A stretch of DNA of 64,000 nt from Bacteroidota bacterium (lineage in GTDB: Bacteria > Bacteroidota > Bacteroidia > Chitinophagales > Chitinophagaceae): NCBI GenBank assembly GCA_947457075.1, contig CANGUG010000004.1, positions 62,001 to 126,000 on the forward strand. Reading direction: 5' to 3'. The notes beneath the pieces were generated by a model. That model saw nothing but the letters and a program-made list of their open reading frames with translations, ran no database searches and was not told where the DNA came from. Shown here piece by piece: positions 29,318 to 39,873 of the stretch (position 1 is its first letter; each line of letters begins with the position of its first letter). Made by a program: the position numbers and the translations under genes.

Positions 29318-31774
29318 ATGTGGGCAATATGTAAAAAAGAATGGACACACTATTTCAGTGGATTAACTGGGTACTTAATTATTGGCTTTTACCTTATTGT
29401 CAATGGGTTGTTTTTATTTGTACTGCCTAATTACAATATTTTTGATTTTGGTTATACTTCCCTTCAGGTGTATTTTGATTTTGCACCCTGGTTTTTATTG
29501 TTGCTGATTCCAGCCATCACCATGAGAAGTTTTTCGGATGAGTACGAGCAAGGAACTTATGAACTATTAAGAACACTGCCCATTAGTCCGGTTAAATTAG
29601 TGTTGGCTAAATTCTTAGGCTCTTTTTTAATTGTTTTCATCGCTATTGTACCTACCCTTTTATATGCTATTTCATTAGACAGTCTAAGTATGGTTGGGGG
29701 ATTAGATTGGGGGGCAACTTTAGGATCTTATTTGGGCTTATTCAATTTAGCAATGGTATATACAGCAGTGGGTGTATTTACCAGTAGCACTACTAAAAAT
29801 AGTCTGGTAGCATTGCTGGTTTCAATAGTGCTTTCCGTTTTATTATTCAAAGGTTTTGAATGGTTGAGTCAACTTGGGTTTTTAAAAAATGGATTTGGCT
29901 ATTATGTTCTTCAATTGGGCTTATCGCATCATTATCAAAATATGAGTAAGGGTGTTGTAACGCTTACGGACTTGATATATTTCCTTTCTATTTCAACTTT
30001 ATTTGGCATTGGCGCTATTGAACAAGTGAATGGCAAAATAAAATACATCTTATCAATCGTTTTAATTTTAGCAATTAATTTTAGTACGAGCTATTTTCCC
30101 TTTCAGTGGGATTTAACAAAGGATCATAGATATACCTTAAGTGAAAGCTCCACTCAAATTGTTAAAGGCGTTGAATTAAATACTAAAATACATTTGTATT
30201 TAGGAGGCGATTTACCCACGCATTATAAAAAATTAGCACAATCTACCGCTGCATTGCTTAACCAGCTACAAAAAGCCAATCCCAATAATATACAATGGAT
30301 ACTGGAAGTACCCAATGAACAATACAAGGACAGCACATTGTATCAATTTTATGATAGTTTAGCCCGATTGGGACTTCCCATTGAAAGAATACAACAACAA
30401 GATAATAGCCAGGATAAAAGAGTTGATCAATTAATTATCCCAGGTGCGGTTGTTGAAATAGAAGGTAAAAAGCCAATTGCTATTGATTTACGTTCAGGAA
30501 AAAAATATTTTAAACCTTATAATGTTGTAAAAGATATTCCTACCGAAGATGTTGAAGCTAGTGCAAATGCAGCGGAAGCCTTACTTGAGTATAAATTTGT
30601 CCAAGCAATTTATTTATTAAATAGAGCAACAGTCCCACAAATTAGTTACCTTATTGGCAACGGGGAACAGGTTGATTTAACTGTAAGTGATTTAGGCTTT
30701 TCCATTAAAAATCAATATCAATTAACTGTATTTGATTTAAAGCAAGGATATCCTGATGCATCAAAAATCAAAACCCTATTAATCATTAAACCAACGCAGC
30801 CATTTACGGACAAGGATAAGCTTAAGCTTGACCAATTTGTTATGAATGGAGGTAATATTATTTGGGCCGTTGATAAATTATACGCCGATTATGATAGTTT
30901 GAAACAAACCAATGGCGCTTATATTGCTTTTGATCGAAATTTAGGGTTAGATGATTTATTGTTCAAATATGGCGTAAGAATTAATTCCAATTTAGTACAG
31001 GACTTGAATTGCGCGAAGCTCCCTATTGTAGTGGGTAAACAACCCGACGGGAAGCCTTTAATCCAAAGAATGCCATGGCCTTATTATCCTTTTTTATACG
31101 GCAATGAAAATAATGGTATCTCTCAAAATATGGATCGTGTTTTATCTTTATTTCCTTCCAGTATTGATACCATCGCCAATAGCGAAATTAAAAAAACAGT
31201 ATTACTAAGTTCTGATACAAATAGTCGCATTATTTCCACCCCAAATTTAGTGTCCATTAATAGTGTAAAGGATGATGACGATTTAATGTCTTTTAATAAA
31301 CATCATTTACCTGTTGCAGTGATGCTTGAGGGGAAATTTAAATCCTTATTTGCCAATAGAATCAGCGCTGCCGATAAGGACAGTGTAAGGGTAAGCACAG
31401 GTAAGGAATTTGCTGCAAAGGGCACTGCCTTATCAAAACAAATAGTAGTTGCAGATGCCGATTTATTTACCAATATGACAACCAGAGACGAGGAAGGAGG
31501 GCTTAAACCTTTGCCCATGGGTAGTTTACCTTTTGAGGAATATCAGTTCGCCAATAAAAGCTTTTACTTAAACAGTATTGCTTATTTAAATGATCCGGAT
31601 GGCTTACTTGAAAGCAGAAATAAAGTTTTGGTATTAAGGTTGCTGGATAAAGAGAAGCTTGACAATAACAAATTAATATGGCAACTTATTTTAATTCTTG
31701 GCCCTTTATTGTTATTGGGAATTTTTTATTTTATTTGGACAGCGTATAGAAAAAAACAATATTCTGTTCAATAA
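29318..31774 (+). CDS. Fused gliding-motility ABC transporter protein (GldF permease + GldG domain)
   Basis: N-terminal ABC-2 permease (FSDEYEQGTYELLRTLPISPVKLVLAKFLGSF) continuous with a GldG-like region (WDLTKDHRYTLSESSTQIVKGVELNTKIHLYL) and a C-terminal TM helix (LILGPLLLLGIFYFIWTAYRKKQYS). ATG at 29318 preferred over the TTG at 29309. Confidence 0.85.
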   Translation: MWAICKKEWTHYFSGLTGYLIIGFYLIVNGLFLFVLPNYNIFDFGYTSLQVYFDFAPWFLLLLIPAITMRSFSDEYEQGTYELLRTLPISPVKLVLAKFLGSFLIVFIAIVPTLLYAISLDSLSMVGGLDWGATLGSYLGLFNLAMVYTAVGVFTSSTTKNSLVALLVSIVLSVLLFKGFEWLSQLGFLKNGFGYYVLQLGLSHHYQNMSKGVVTLTDLIYFLSISTLFGIGAIEQVNGKIKYILSIVLILAINFSTSYFPFQWDLTKDHRYTLSESSTQIVKGVELNTKIHLYLGGDLPTHYKKLAQSTAALLNQLQKANPNNIQWILEVPNEQYKDSTLYQFYDSLARLGLPIERIQQQDNSQDKRVDQLIIPGAVVEIEGKKPIAIDLRSGKKYFKPYNVVKDIPTEDVEASANAAEALLEYKFVQAIYLLNRATVPQISYLIGNGEQVDLTVSDLGFSIKNQYQLTVFDLKQGYPDASKIKTLLIIKPTQPFTDKDKLKLDQFVMNGGNIIWAVDKLYADYDSLKQTNGAYIAFDRNLGLDDLLFKYGVRINSNLVQDLNCAKLPIVVGKQPDGKPLIQRMPWPYYPFLYGNENNGISQNMDRVLSLFPSSIDTIANSEIKKTVLLSSDTNSRIISTPNLVSINSVKDDDDLMSFNKHHLPVAVMLEGKFKSLFANRISAADKDSVRVSTGKEFAAKGTALSKQIVVADADLFTNMTTRDEEGGLKPLPMGSLPFEEYQFANKSFYLNSIAYLNDPDGLLESRNKVLVLRLLDKEKLDNNKLIWQLILILGPLLLLGIFYFIWTAYRKKQYSVQ

Positions 31775-31791
31775 TATATTTAACTTTACGC

Positions 31792-32751
31792 ATGAGTAAA
31801 GATCAAATTGTGTATGCAGTATTCGGTTGTATCATTGCTACTGCATTAGTGTTGGACCTGGGTTTTTTAAGTAGAAAAAATACCATCATTACAATGCGTC
31901 AAGCATTGAAACAAACTTTTTTGTGGATTTTATTGGCCTTGGCTTTTTTTGTTTTTTTATGGATTGAAGAAGGTCAAAAATTAGGATTGGAATATTTGAG
32001 TGGGTATTTAATGGAGTGGAGTTTAAGTATTGATAATATTTTTGTTTTCATTCTTATTTTTGACGCTTTCAAAGTCAAAGAAAAAAACTATCCAAGGGTA
32101 CTTTTAATTGGGATTTTAGCGGCGATTTTATTTCGTGTAATCTTTATTACTTTGGGCGTGGCCTTGGTTGCTAAATTTGCTTGGATTTTATATTTGTTCG
32201 GCCTCTTTTTATTATACACCGGATATAAAATGTTTAATGCCAGTACCGAATCTTCTTTTGATCCGCATTCCTCGGCCATTTACAAATTTCTGAAAAAAGT
32301 ATTACCCATTGGAACTACAGACGGTGACGGTAAATTTCTAATAAGAGATCATAATAATAAACCGGTTTATACCAGTTTATTTGTCGTGGTAGTGTTACTT
32401 GCAGCCATTGATATTGTTTTTGCATTAGATTCAATACCCGCTATTATGGGAATATCGCAAAGTAGCTTAGTGATTTACACTTCCAATATTTTTGCCGTAT
32501 TGGGTTTAAGATCCCTATTTTTCCTGCTTAGGGGCGCTGTAAATCAATTTCAATACTTGCAACAGGGCATTGCGATTGTATTAATATTTATAGGCATCAA
32601 AATGATAGGAGAGCACTATATTAGTTTATGGATGGACAAGAATGCGCAAGTAATATTATCCTTATTGGTAATCATGTTTTGTATTACTGGGTCCATTATA
32701 TATTCTGTAATTATTGGTAAACAAAAATTAACCAAAGAATCTAAAGACTAA
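31792..32751 (+). CDS. TerC/Alx family integral membrane protein
   Basis: EYLSGYLMEWSLSIDNIFVFILIF, AAIDIVFALDSIPAIMGIS. Confidence 0.92.
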   Translation: MSKDQIVYAVFGCIIATALVLDLGFLSRKNTIITMRQALKQTFLWILLALAFFVFLWIEEGQKLGLEYLSGYLMEWSLSIDNIFVFILIFDAFKVKEKNYPRVLLIGILAAILFRVIFITLGVALVAKFAWILYLFGLFLLYTGYKMFNASTESSFDPHSSAIYKFLKKVLPIGTTDGDGKFLIRDHNNKPVYTSLFVVVVLLAAIDIVFALDSIPAIMGISQSSLVIYTSNIFAVLGLRSLFFLLRGAVNQFQYLQQGIAIVLIFIGIKMIGEHYISLWMDKNAQVILSLLVIMFCITGSIIYSVIIGKQKLTKESKD

Positions 32752-32781
32752 CTTATCTTTGACCACAATTGAAAATTCATT

Positions 32782-33441
32782 ATGAACGGGAAAAAAGTAA
32801 TTGCATTAGTTGCTTTAATTATTATCATTGACCAAGTTATAAAGTTTTATATTAAATTAAATTACTTTATAGGTGAAGAGCATTTGTTATTGGGGTCATG
32901 GGCAAGACTTCATTTTGTAGAAAATGAAGGCATGGCTTGGGGATTAAAATTTGGGGGCGATTTCGGCAAAATTTTATTGACACTTTTTAGGTTAGCGGCA
33001 GTAATTTGGGGGGTATTTCTAATTAAAGGATTCATTGCTAAAAAATACCATAACGGATTTATTATATGCGCCTCATTGATTTTCGCGGGGGCTGTAGGCA
33101 ATTTAATTGATAGCATGTTTTATGGTTTAATTTTTGACCATAGTATGTCATTCACCACGCAGGTGGCAACGCTCTTTCCTGAAAATGGCGGTTATGCACC
33201 CTTTTTACATGGTAAAGTGGTAGATATGTTTTATTTCCCAATTATAAGAGATGCACATTTCCCTAGTTGGTTTCCTATTTGGGGAGGCGAGGAATTTGAA
33301 TTTTTCAGACCCGTTTTTAATTTCGCCGATGCGGCAATTAGTACTGGGGTTATTTCCTTATTTGTGTTCCAAAAAAGGTTTTTTGGTACCAATATGACCG
33401 AAAATCAACCAGATAAAGCCGAATCCACTCCTTTAAACTAG
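32782..33441 (+). CDS. lspA: Lipoprotein signal peptidase (signal peptidase II)
   Basis: IIDQVIKFYIK, HFVENEGMAWGL, GAVGNLIDSMFYGLIFDH, GKVVDMFYFP, FNFADAAIS; upstream of ileS. Confidence 0.93.
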   Translation: MNGKKVIALVALIIIIDQVIKFYIKLNYFIGEEHLLLGSWARLHFVENEGMAWGLKFGGDFGKILLTLFRLAAVIWGVFLIKGFIAKKYHNGFIICASLIFAGAVGNLIDSMFYGLIFDHSMSFTTQVATLFPENGGYAPFLHGKVVDMFYFPIIRDAHFPSWFPIWGGEEFEFFRPVFNFADAAISTGVISLFVFQKRFFGTNMTENQPDKAESTPLN

Positions 33442-33524
33442 CTGATTGCCCTAAATAAGCGGTTGCTATTTCCCTAGCTATTTCGTACCTTCGTGCCCTA
33501 AAAATCAGCTAGGACAAGCGTTTT

Positions 33525-36500
33525 ATGAGCAACCAATACCCAGAATTTAATGGCTTACATCTGCCCACCATTGAAGCAGAAATATTAGCAGCCTGGAAAA
33601 AAGAACAGGCATTTGAACAATCCGTTAGTTTACGTGAGGGTAAAACACCCTTCGTTTTTTATGAAGGGCCTCCAAGTGCCAATGGCATGCCAGGCATTCA
33701 CCACGTTATTTCAAGGACCTTGAAGGACATGATGTGTCGTTATAAAACAATGCAGGGTTTTCAAGTAAAAAGAAAAGGGGGCTGGGATACCCACGGTTTG
33801 CCAGTTGAATTAGGGGTAGAAAAAGAATTAGGGATCACCAAGGAAGATATTGGAAAAAAAATAACGATAGAAGAGTATAATCAAAAATGTCGTGAGGCGG
33901 TATTAAGATATAAAAAAGAGTGGGACGATATTACCAATAAGATGGGGTATTGGGTAGACTTAAATAACCCTTATATTACTTTTGAAAACAATTATATTGA
34001 AACCCTTTGGTGGATTTTAAGCACGCTTTATAAAAAAGGGTACCTATATCAAAGTGTGAGTATTCAACCTTATTCCCCTGCTGCAGGTACGGGTTTAAGT
34101 TCGCATGAATTAAATCAGCCAGGCACTTACAAGGATGTAAAAGATACTTCCGCAGTTGCGATGTTCAAAGCGATACCATCTACTGAAAGCCAATTTTTAT
34201 TTGATGCTGCGGCAATGAATAAAAACAATCAGGATGTGTATTATATGGCTTGGACTACCACGCCATGGACATTGCCCTCCAACCTAGGATTAACCGTGGG
34301 CCCAAATATTGATTATGTTTTAGTAGCTACCTATAATCCATATACTGCAATGCCAGTGAATGTGGTGTTGGCAAAAGCATTATTGTCAAAGTATTTTAAA
34401 GAGGAAGGTTTAACAATAGAAAACTTTGCAGAAGGGGATAAAATTATTCCTTGGAAAATTTTGACTGAATTTAAAGGTGCTCAATTAAATGGATTACGCT
34501 ATGAGCAGTTAATGCCATTTGAAGCCAATGACCCTGCTACTTTTGAAGGGGATCCTTTTAAAATAATTACGGGCGATTTTGTAACTACTGAAGACGGAAC
34601 AGGTATTGTACATACCTCACCTGCATTTGGTGCGGATGACTATAAAGTGGGACAAAAAAATAATTTAGGAATTATTACTTTGGTGGATAGAGAAGGAAAA
34701 TTTGTTGACGGAGTTGGTGAGTTTAGTGGTCGCTATGTAAAAAATTACAAAGACGAAAAAGACTATGTGGATGTAAACGTAGATATCTGCGTTAAATTGA
34801 AAAAAGAAAATCGTGCGTTTAAGGTTGAAAAATACGAACACAATTATCCGCATTGTTGGAGAACAGACAAACCCATTTTATACTATCCTTTGGATGCCTG
34901 GTTTATTAAAACCACGGCTGTAAAAGATAGATTAGTTGAATTGAATAAAACCATAAACTGGAAACCAAAGAGCACAGGGGAAGGTCGTTTTGGCAATTGG
35001 TTAGAGAATATGGTGGATTGGAATTTATCCCGAAGCAGGTATTGGGGAACACCATTACCTATTTGGAGAACGGAAGATGGCACCGAAGAAATTTGTGTTG
35101 GCTCGGTAGAAGAGCTGACTACTTTATATACAGCAGCTAAAGAAAAAGGGTTTAATAAGGAAGTGCACTTGCAAATTGTAAACGGAAAGCTAGATGTTGA
35201 TTTGCATAAGCCTTTTGTAGATCAAATAGAATTATTAAGCGCTACTGGCCAACCCATGAAACGTGTTTCCGATTTAGTAGATGTTTGGTTTGACTCAGGC
35301 GCCATGCCTTATGCGCAATGGCATTATCCATTTGAGAATAAGGATTTAATTGACAAAGGAGAAGCTTTCCCAGCCGACTTTATTTGCGAAGGAGTGGATC
35401 AAACACGTGGATGGTTTTATACCTTACATACATTAGGTGTATTATTATTTGATAGTGTTGCTTACAAAGCGGTAATGAGCAATGGTTTGGTGTTGGATAA
35501 GAATGGCAACAAAATGAGTAAGCGTTTAGGGAATGTAGTCAATCCATTTGAAACCTTAAATACTTATGGAGCCGATGCAACAAGGTGGTATTTAGTGACC
35601 AATGCTTCGCCATGGGATAATTTAAAATTTGACTTATCAGGCATTCAGGAAGTGCAAAGAAAATTCTTTGGTACTTTGTATAATACCTATCAGTTTTTTG
35701 TATTGTATGCCAATGTGGATGGCTTTAAATTTGAGCAAGATTATATTCCTGTAGCAGAACGTCCAGAGATTGATCGTTGGATTATTTCTTCTCTAAATAG
35801 TTTGGTACAAACGGTGACTACAAGTATGGATGACTTTGAACCCACTAATGCCGGACGTGCGATAGAAACCTTTGTGGACGAGCATTTGAGCAATTGGTAT
35901 GTGCGTTTATGTCGTCGTCGTTTTTGGAAAGGAACCTACACCCAGGATAAAATTGCTGCGTACCAAACCTTGTATGAGTGTTTAGAAACCATCACCAGAT
36001 TAATGGCGCCAATTGCACCTTTCTTCTGTGACCAAGTATTTAGAAATTTAAATGGTATTACAAAACGTCATAATGCTACTTCTATTCACCATGTAGATTT
36101 CCCTAAAGCGGATATTGCTAAAATTGATATGGCTTTAGAAGAACGCATGCAAATGGCACAAGATATTTGTTCATTGGTATTGTCTATTCGTAAAAAGGTC
36201 AATATCAAAGTGCGTCAGCCATTACAAAAAATATTAATTCCTGTTTTAGATCCAAAACAAAAAGCCGCTATTGAACAAATGGAGGAGCTTATTTTGGCCG
36301 AGGTAAATGTGAAGGAAATTAATTATATCACCGAAACGGAAGGAGTAATTAGTAAAAAATTGAAACCGAACTTCAAATTATTGGGGGCTAAATTGGGTAC
36401 AAAAATGAAGCAGGCTTCTGCGACTATTGCTGCCTTAAGTCAGGCACAAATTACCCAGTTGGAAAAAGAGGGAACTTTGAATTTGGAGATAGACGGGGAA

Positions 36501-36875
36501 ACGATTCCCTTATTGGTGACCGAAGTGGAAATCATTGCCGAAGATATCCCTGGTTGGAGCGTGGCCGTAAAAAATGCCCTTACCGTTGCCTTAGACATAA
36601 CCCTAAGCCCTACCTTGTTGAAGGAAGGAAATGCGCGAGAATTGGTAAATAGGGTCCAAAACATAAGAAAAGAGGCCAATTTTGAGCTTACAGACAAGAT
36701 TTTACTACGAATTGTGGATAACACCGATTTGAAGGACGCCATTAATGAATTTTCCGATTATATTTGCCGCGAAATACTGGCATTGGAAATTGACTGGGTT
36801 CCCTCATTGGAAGACGGGGTGGATGTCGAAATAAATGACCAAAAATTAAGGATTTCAGTTTTACAAAAAGGATAA
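33525..36875 (+). CDS. ileS: Isoleucyl-tRNA synthetase
   Basis: FYEGPPSANGMPGIHHVISRTLKDMMCRYKTMQGFQVKRKGGWDTHGLPVE; KMSKRLGN. Confidence 0.97.
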   Translation: MSNQYPEFNGLHLPTIEAEILAAWKKEQAFEQSVSLREGKTPFVFYEGPPSANGMPGIHHVISRTLKDMMCRYKTMQGFQVKRKGGWDTHGLPVELGVEKELGITKEDIGKKITIEEYNQKCREAVLRYKKEWDDITNKMGYWVDLNNPYITFENNYIETLWWILSTLYKKGYLYQSVSIQPYSPAAGTGLSSHELNQPGTYKDVKDTSAVAMFKAIPSTESQFLFDAAAMNKNNQDVYYMAWTTTPWTLPSNLGLTVGPNIDYVLVATYNPYTAMPVNVVLAKALLSKYFKEEGLTIENFAEGDKIIPWKILTEFKGAQLNGLRYEQLMPFEANDPATFEGDPFKIITGDFVTTEDGTGIVHTSPAFGADDYKVGQKNNLGIITLVDREGKFVDGVGEFSGRYVKNYKDEKDYVDVNVDICVKLKKENRAFKVEKYEHNYPHCWRTDKPILYYPLDAWFIKTTAVKDRLVELNKTINWKPKSTGEGRFGNWLENMVDWNLSRSRYWGTPLPIWRTEDGTEEICVGSVEELTTLYTAAKEKGFNKEVHLQIVNGKLDVDLHKPFVDQIELLSATGQPMKRVSDLVDVWFDSGAMPYAQWHYPFENKDLIDKGEAFPADFICEGVDQTRGWFYTLHTLGVLLFDSVAYKAVMSNGLVLDKNGNKMSKRLGNVVNPFETLNTYGADATRWYLVTNASPWDNLKFDLSGIQEVQRKFFGTLYNTYQFFVLYANVDGFKFEQDYIPVAERPEIDRWIISSLNSLVQTVTTSMDDFEPTNAGRAIETFVDEHLSNWYVRLCRRRFWKGTYTQDKIAAYQTLYECLETITRLMAPIAPFFCDQVFRNLNGITKRHNATSIHHVDFPKADIAKIDMALEERMQMAQDICSLVLSIRKKVNIKVRQPLQKILIPVLDPKQKAAIEQMEELILAEVNVKEINYITETEGVISKKLKPNFKLLGAKLGTKMKQASATIAALSQAQITQLEKEGTLNLEIDGETIPLLVTEVEIIAEDIPGWSVAVKNALTVALDITLSPTLLKEGNARELVNRVQNIRKEANFELTDKILLRIVDNTDLKDAINEFSDYICREILALEIDWVPSLEDGVDVEINDQKLRISVLQKG

Positions 36876-36877
36876 AT

Positions 36878-37930
36878 ATGGCTACAAAGAAACCAGCGCC
36901 TAAAAAAGCGGCACCAGCGAAAAAGGCGGCACCTGCAAAAAAAGCAGCGCCAGCAAAAAAAGCGGCACCAGCCAAAAAGGCGGCACCCGCTAAAAAAGCA
37001 GCTCCTGTAAAAAAAGCGGCTCCCGCTAAAAAAGCAGCGCCAGCTAAGAAAGCGGCACCAGCGAAAAAGGCGGCACCCGCTAAGAAAGTGGCTCCTGTAA
37101 AAAAGGCAGCACCCGCTAAAAAAGCAGCGCCAGCAAAAAAAGCAGCACCTGCTAAAAAAGCGGCTCCTGTAAAAAAAGTAGCACCTGCAAAAAAAGCGGC
37201 GCCAGCGAAAAAGGCAGCACCTGCTAAAGTAGTAGCTAAAGCACCAGTAAAAGCGGCACCGGCTAAAAAAGCGGCGCCTGCTAAAGTAGTTGCTAAAGCC
37301 CCTGTTAAGGCAGCCCCTGCAAAACCTGCCCTTCCAGCGAAGCCAGTTGAAAAATACGTACCTCCTGCAAAGCCAGTACCTAAAATACCTACACCACCTG
37401 TAAAGCCAGTGCGTAAAGCAGCTGAGCCCATTAAAGATGTAAAGGTACCTAAGATCAATGCAAAAAGCAGTGTACCTTATCAACCAGGGTATGTACCTAT
37501 GGAAAAAAGAAAAGAAGTTGAAAGATCAACTGAGACTTTAGTGAAATATTCAGATGCGGAGTTAGCGGAATTCAAAGAAATAATTACCCGCAAATTAGAT
37601 GCAGCAAAAAAAGAATTAGTTTACTTGCAAGGAATCATTACTCGTAAGGATGAACTTGGAGGAGACAATGATGATGCTAGATACATGACCATGGAAGACG
37701 GTAGCGTAAGTATGGAAAGAGAGCAATTGGGTCAAATGGCAAGTCGTCAAATTACTTTTATTGACCACTTAGAAAAAGCCTTGATGCGTATCGAAAACAA
37801 AACATACGGTATTTGTCGTGTGACTGGTTTATTAATTGATAAAGCGCGTTTAAAAGCGGTTCCTCATGCAACTTTAAGCTTAGAAGCAAAATTAGGCTAC
37901 GTGAAAAATAGCCCTAATGTTCCTGAGTAA
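36878..37930 (+). CDS. TraR/DksA-family protein with N-terminal (KKAAPA)n low-complexity tail
   Basis: C-terminal DksA-like core (YSDAELAEFKEIITRKLDAAKKELVYLQG ... ALMRIENKTYGICRVTGLLIDKARLKAVPHATLSLEAK) preceded by about 18 consecutive KK[AV]AP[AV] hexapeptides. Confidence 0.9.
   Translation: MATKKPAPKKAAPAKKAAPAKKAAPAKKAAPAKKAAPAKKAAPVKKAAPAKKAAPAKKAAPAKKAAPAKKVAPVKKAAPAKKAAPAKKAAPAKKAAPVKKVAPAKKAAPAKKAAPAKVVAKAPVKAAPAKKAAPAKVVAKAPVKAAPAKPALPAKPVEKYVPPAKPVPKIPTPPVKPVRKAAEPIKDVKVPKINAKSSVPYQPGYVPMEKRKEVERSTETLVKYSDAELAEFKEIITRKLDAAKKELVYLQGIITRKDELGGDNDDARYMTMEDGSVSMEREQLGQMASRQITFIDHLEKALMRIENKTYGICRVTGLLIDKARLKAVPHATLSLEAKLGYVKNSPNVPE
36902..37225 (+). repeat. 18-nt periodic coding tandem repeat encoding ~18 x KKAAPA
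   Basis: Read codon by codon; synonymous variation between units (gcg/gca/gct, aaa/aag). Confidence 0.9.
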
Positions 37931-37960
37931 TAATGAATGGTGTGAACCTTGGAAATAATG

Positions 37961-37988
37961 AAAAGCCTCGATTCGTCGGGGCTTTTTT
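37961..37988 (+). terminator. Rho-independent terminator
   Basis: AAAAGCCTCG-ATTCG-TCGGGGCTTTTTT. Confidence 0.75.
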
Positions 37989-37995
37989 AATGTAG

Positions 37996-39813
37996 TTATT
38001 TCACCTCCTGCATATCAATCAACTTACGGTAATAACCGTTTTGAGCAATCAGGGTGTCATGGTTGCCGCGTTCTACAATGCTTCCTTTTTGTAATACAAT
38101 AATTTCGTCCGCGTGACGAATGGTTGAAAGTCTATGTGCAATGACAATTGAAGTTCTATTTTGCATCATATTGTTAATTGCATCTTGCACCAGTTTTTCA
38201 CTTTCAGTATCCAATGCGGAAGTCGCCTCGTCTAAAATTAAAATTGGCGGATTTTTTAATACTGCTCTTGCAATGGTTAAACGTTGACGTTCCCCTCCAC
38301 TTAATTTACTTCCTCTATCACCAATGATGGTGTTAAAGCCATCTTCCTTCTTCAAAATAAAATCGTAGGCATTGGCAATTTTTGCAGCAGCGATTATTTC
38401 TGCCTCAGTCGCATCGGGCTTGCCTAATGCAATATTGGCGGATATGGTGTCATTGAATAATATGGGTTCCTGGGTGACAATGCTAATTTGTTGCCTTAAA
38501 CTATGTAAACTATACTCTTTTATATTTTTGCCATCAATTAATAATTCACCTCCAGTCACATCATGAAAACGGGGTACTAAATCAGCCAATGTGCTTTTTC
38601 CTGCACCGGATGAGCCAACTAATGCAATGGTTTTACCCTTTTCAATAGTAAGGTTAATATTGTTTAGGATACTAATATCTTGATAAGAGAATTGAATATG
38701 ATTAAACTGAATTGAATGACTAAATCCATTTAGTTCAATTGGATTTTTATGCTCATCTACCACAATTGGTGCTTCTAAAACCTCGTTGAGTCTATCTAAA
38801 GTAGCCACGCCACGATTCACATTGTACACCGCTTGTGACAAGGCTTTTGCAGGATTGATAATTTGAGAAAATAAAGCAACATAACCGATAAATGAACTAC
38901 CTGAAAGTATTTCACCACTCAATACCAATTTACCTCCAAACCACAAAACGCAACAAAGTATAATTACGCCTAAGGATTCAGAAAGTGGAGACGCTAAATC
39001 GCGGCGGTATAAAATTTTATTCTTGATTAAAAATATTTCATCTACCAGACTAAAAAAACTTTTCTTCACCTTATGCTCCGCATTGAATGCTTTTATGATT
39101 CTCAAGCCTGTTAAAGTTTCTTCCATCTGCGACATAATTTCTCCCCACTTCACTTGCGCCTTATTGGTTTGTTTTTTTAAACTTCTACCAATTCTCCCTA
39201 CAATCAAACCTGCAAGGGGCAATAAAACAAAAACAAATAAAGTAAGCTTTACGCTTATTGCAAAAAGCACAATAATAATCCCAATAATATTCAAAGGCTC
39301 TTTAATCATGCCTTCTAATGCACAAATAATGGATGATTCCAATTCAGCAATATCATTAGAGGATCTACTTAAAATATCTCCCTTTCTTTGCTCCGTAAAA
39401 TAGCCAATAGGCAATTGCAATACTTTATTGTATAATAATTTTGAATATTTCCTGGTTACCGCATTTCGAATAGGGGCCAAAAAATAAAAGGCAAGGTATA
39501 GGAATAAATTTTTTAGCAAAACGGCTGCAATAATTCCAAAACAAATCCAACCCAAGGCATTTACTTTACCATGTTGGGCAATATTCACTTGAAGGAAATT
39601 ATAAAGCATGTCTTTTAAACTTCCTGCGCCGGCAGTTGCTTGTTTGACCACCCCAGTTAGTTCAGTACTTCCAAAAATGAGGTCCATAAAGGGCATCAAC
39701 ATACTCAAGGAAAAAAGGCTGAATATTATAGAAAGGGTAATAAATACCGAGTACAGGCTCATGTGAACCTTGTATTCCTTGATATAACTAATAATTCTAA
39801 AAAATTTCTTCAT
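37996..39813 (-). CDS. ABC transporter, fused permease/ATPase (MsbA-like)
   Basis: Walker A ALVGSSGAGKSTL, signature KLSGGERQRLTIARAVL, Walker B ILILDEATSALD; likely start MKKFFRIISYIKEYK at 39813. Confidence 0.92.
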   Translation of the reverse strand: MKKFFRIISYIKEYKVHMSLYSVFITLSIIFSLFSLSMLMPFMDLIFGSTELTGVVKQATAGAGSLKDMLYNFLQVNIAQHGKVNALGWICFGIIAAVLLKNLFLYLAFYFLAPIRNAVTRKYSKLLYNKVLQLPIGYFTEQRKGDILSRSSNDIAELESSIICALEGMIKEPLNIIGIIIVLFAISVKLTLFVFVLLPLAGLIVGRIGRSLKKQTNKAQVKWGEIMSQMEETLTGLRIIKAFNAEHKVKKSFFSLVDEIFLIKNKILYRRDLASPLSESLGVIILCCVLWFGGKLVLSGEILSGSSFIGYVALFSQIINPAKALSQAVYNVNRGVATLDRLNEVLEAPIVVDEHKNPIELNGFSHSIQFNHIQFSYQDISILNNINLTIEKGKTIALVGSSGAGKSTLADLVPRFHDVTGGELLIDGKNIKEYSLHSLRQQISIVTQEPILFNDTISANIALGKPDATEAEIIAAAKIANAYDFILKKEDGFNTIIGDRGSKLSGGERQRLTIARAVLKNPPILILDEATSALDTESEKLVQDAINNMMQNRTSIVIAHRLSTIRHADEIIVLQKGSIVERGNHDTLIAQNGYYRKLIDMQEVK

Positions 39814-39873
39814 ATACAAACTATTCCACGGAATAATCAGCAAAGTAACTAATTTTACAGCGAATCAACGATT

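Noticed and set aside
36742-37483. Long minus-strand ORFs (238 and 241 aa) with AGAAF/RCRFF-type repeats
   Set aside because: Antisense shadows of the KKAAPA-coding repeat; repetitive composition keeps the opposite frames open. The plus-strand DksA-like frame has real homology.
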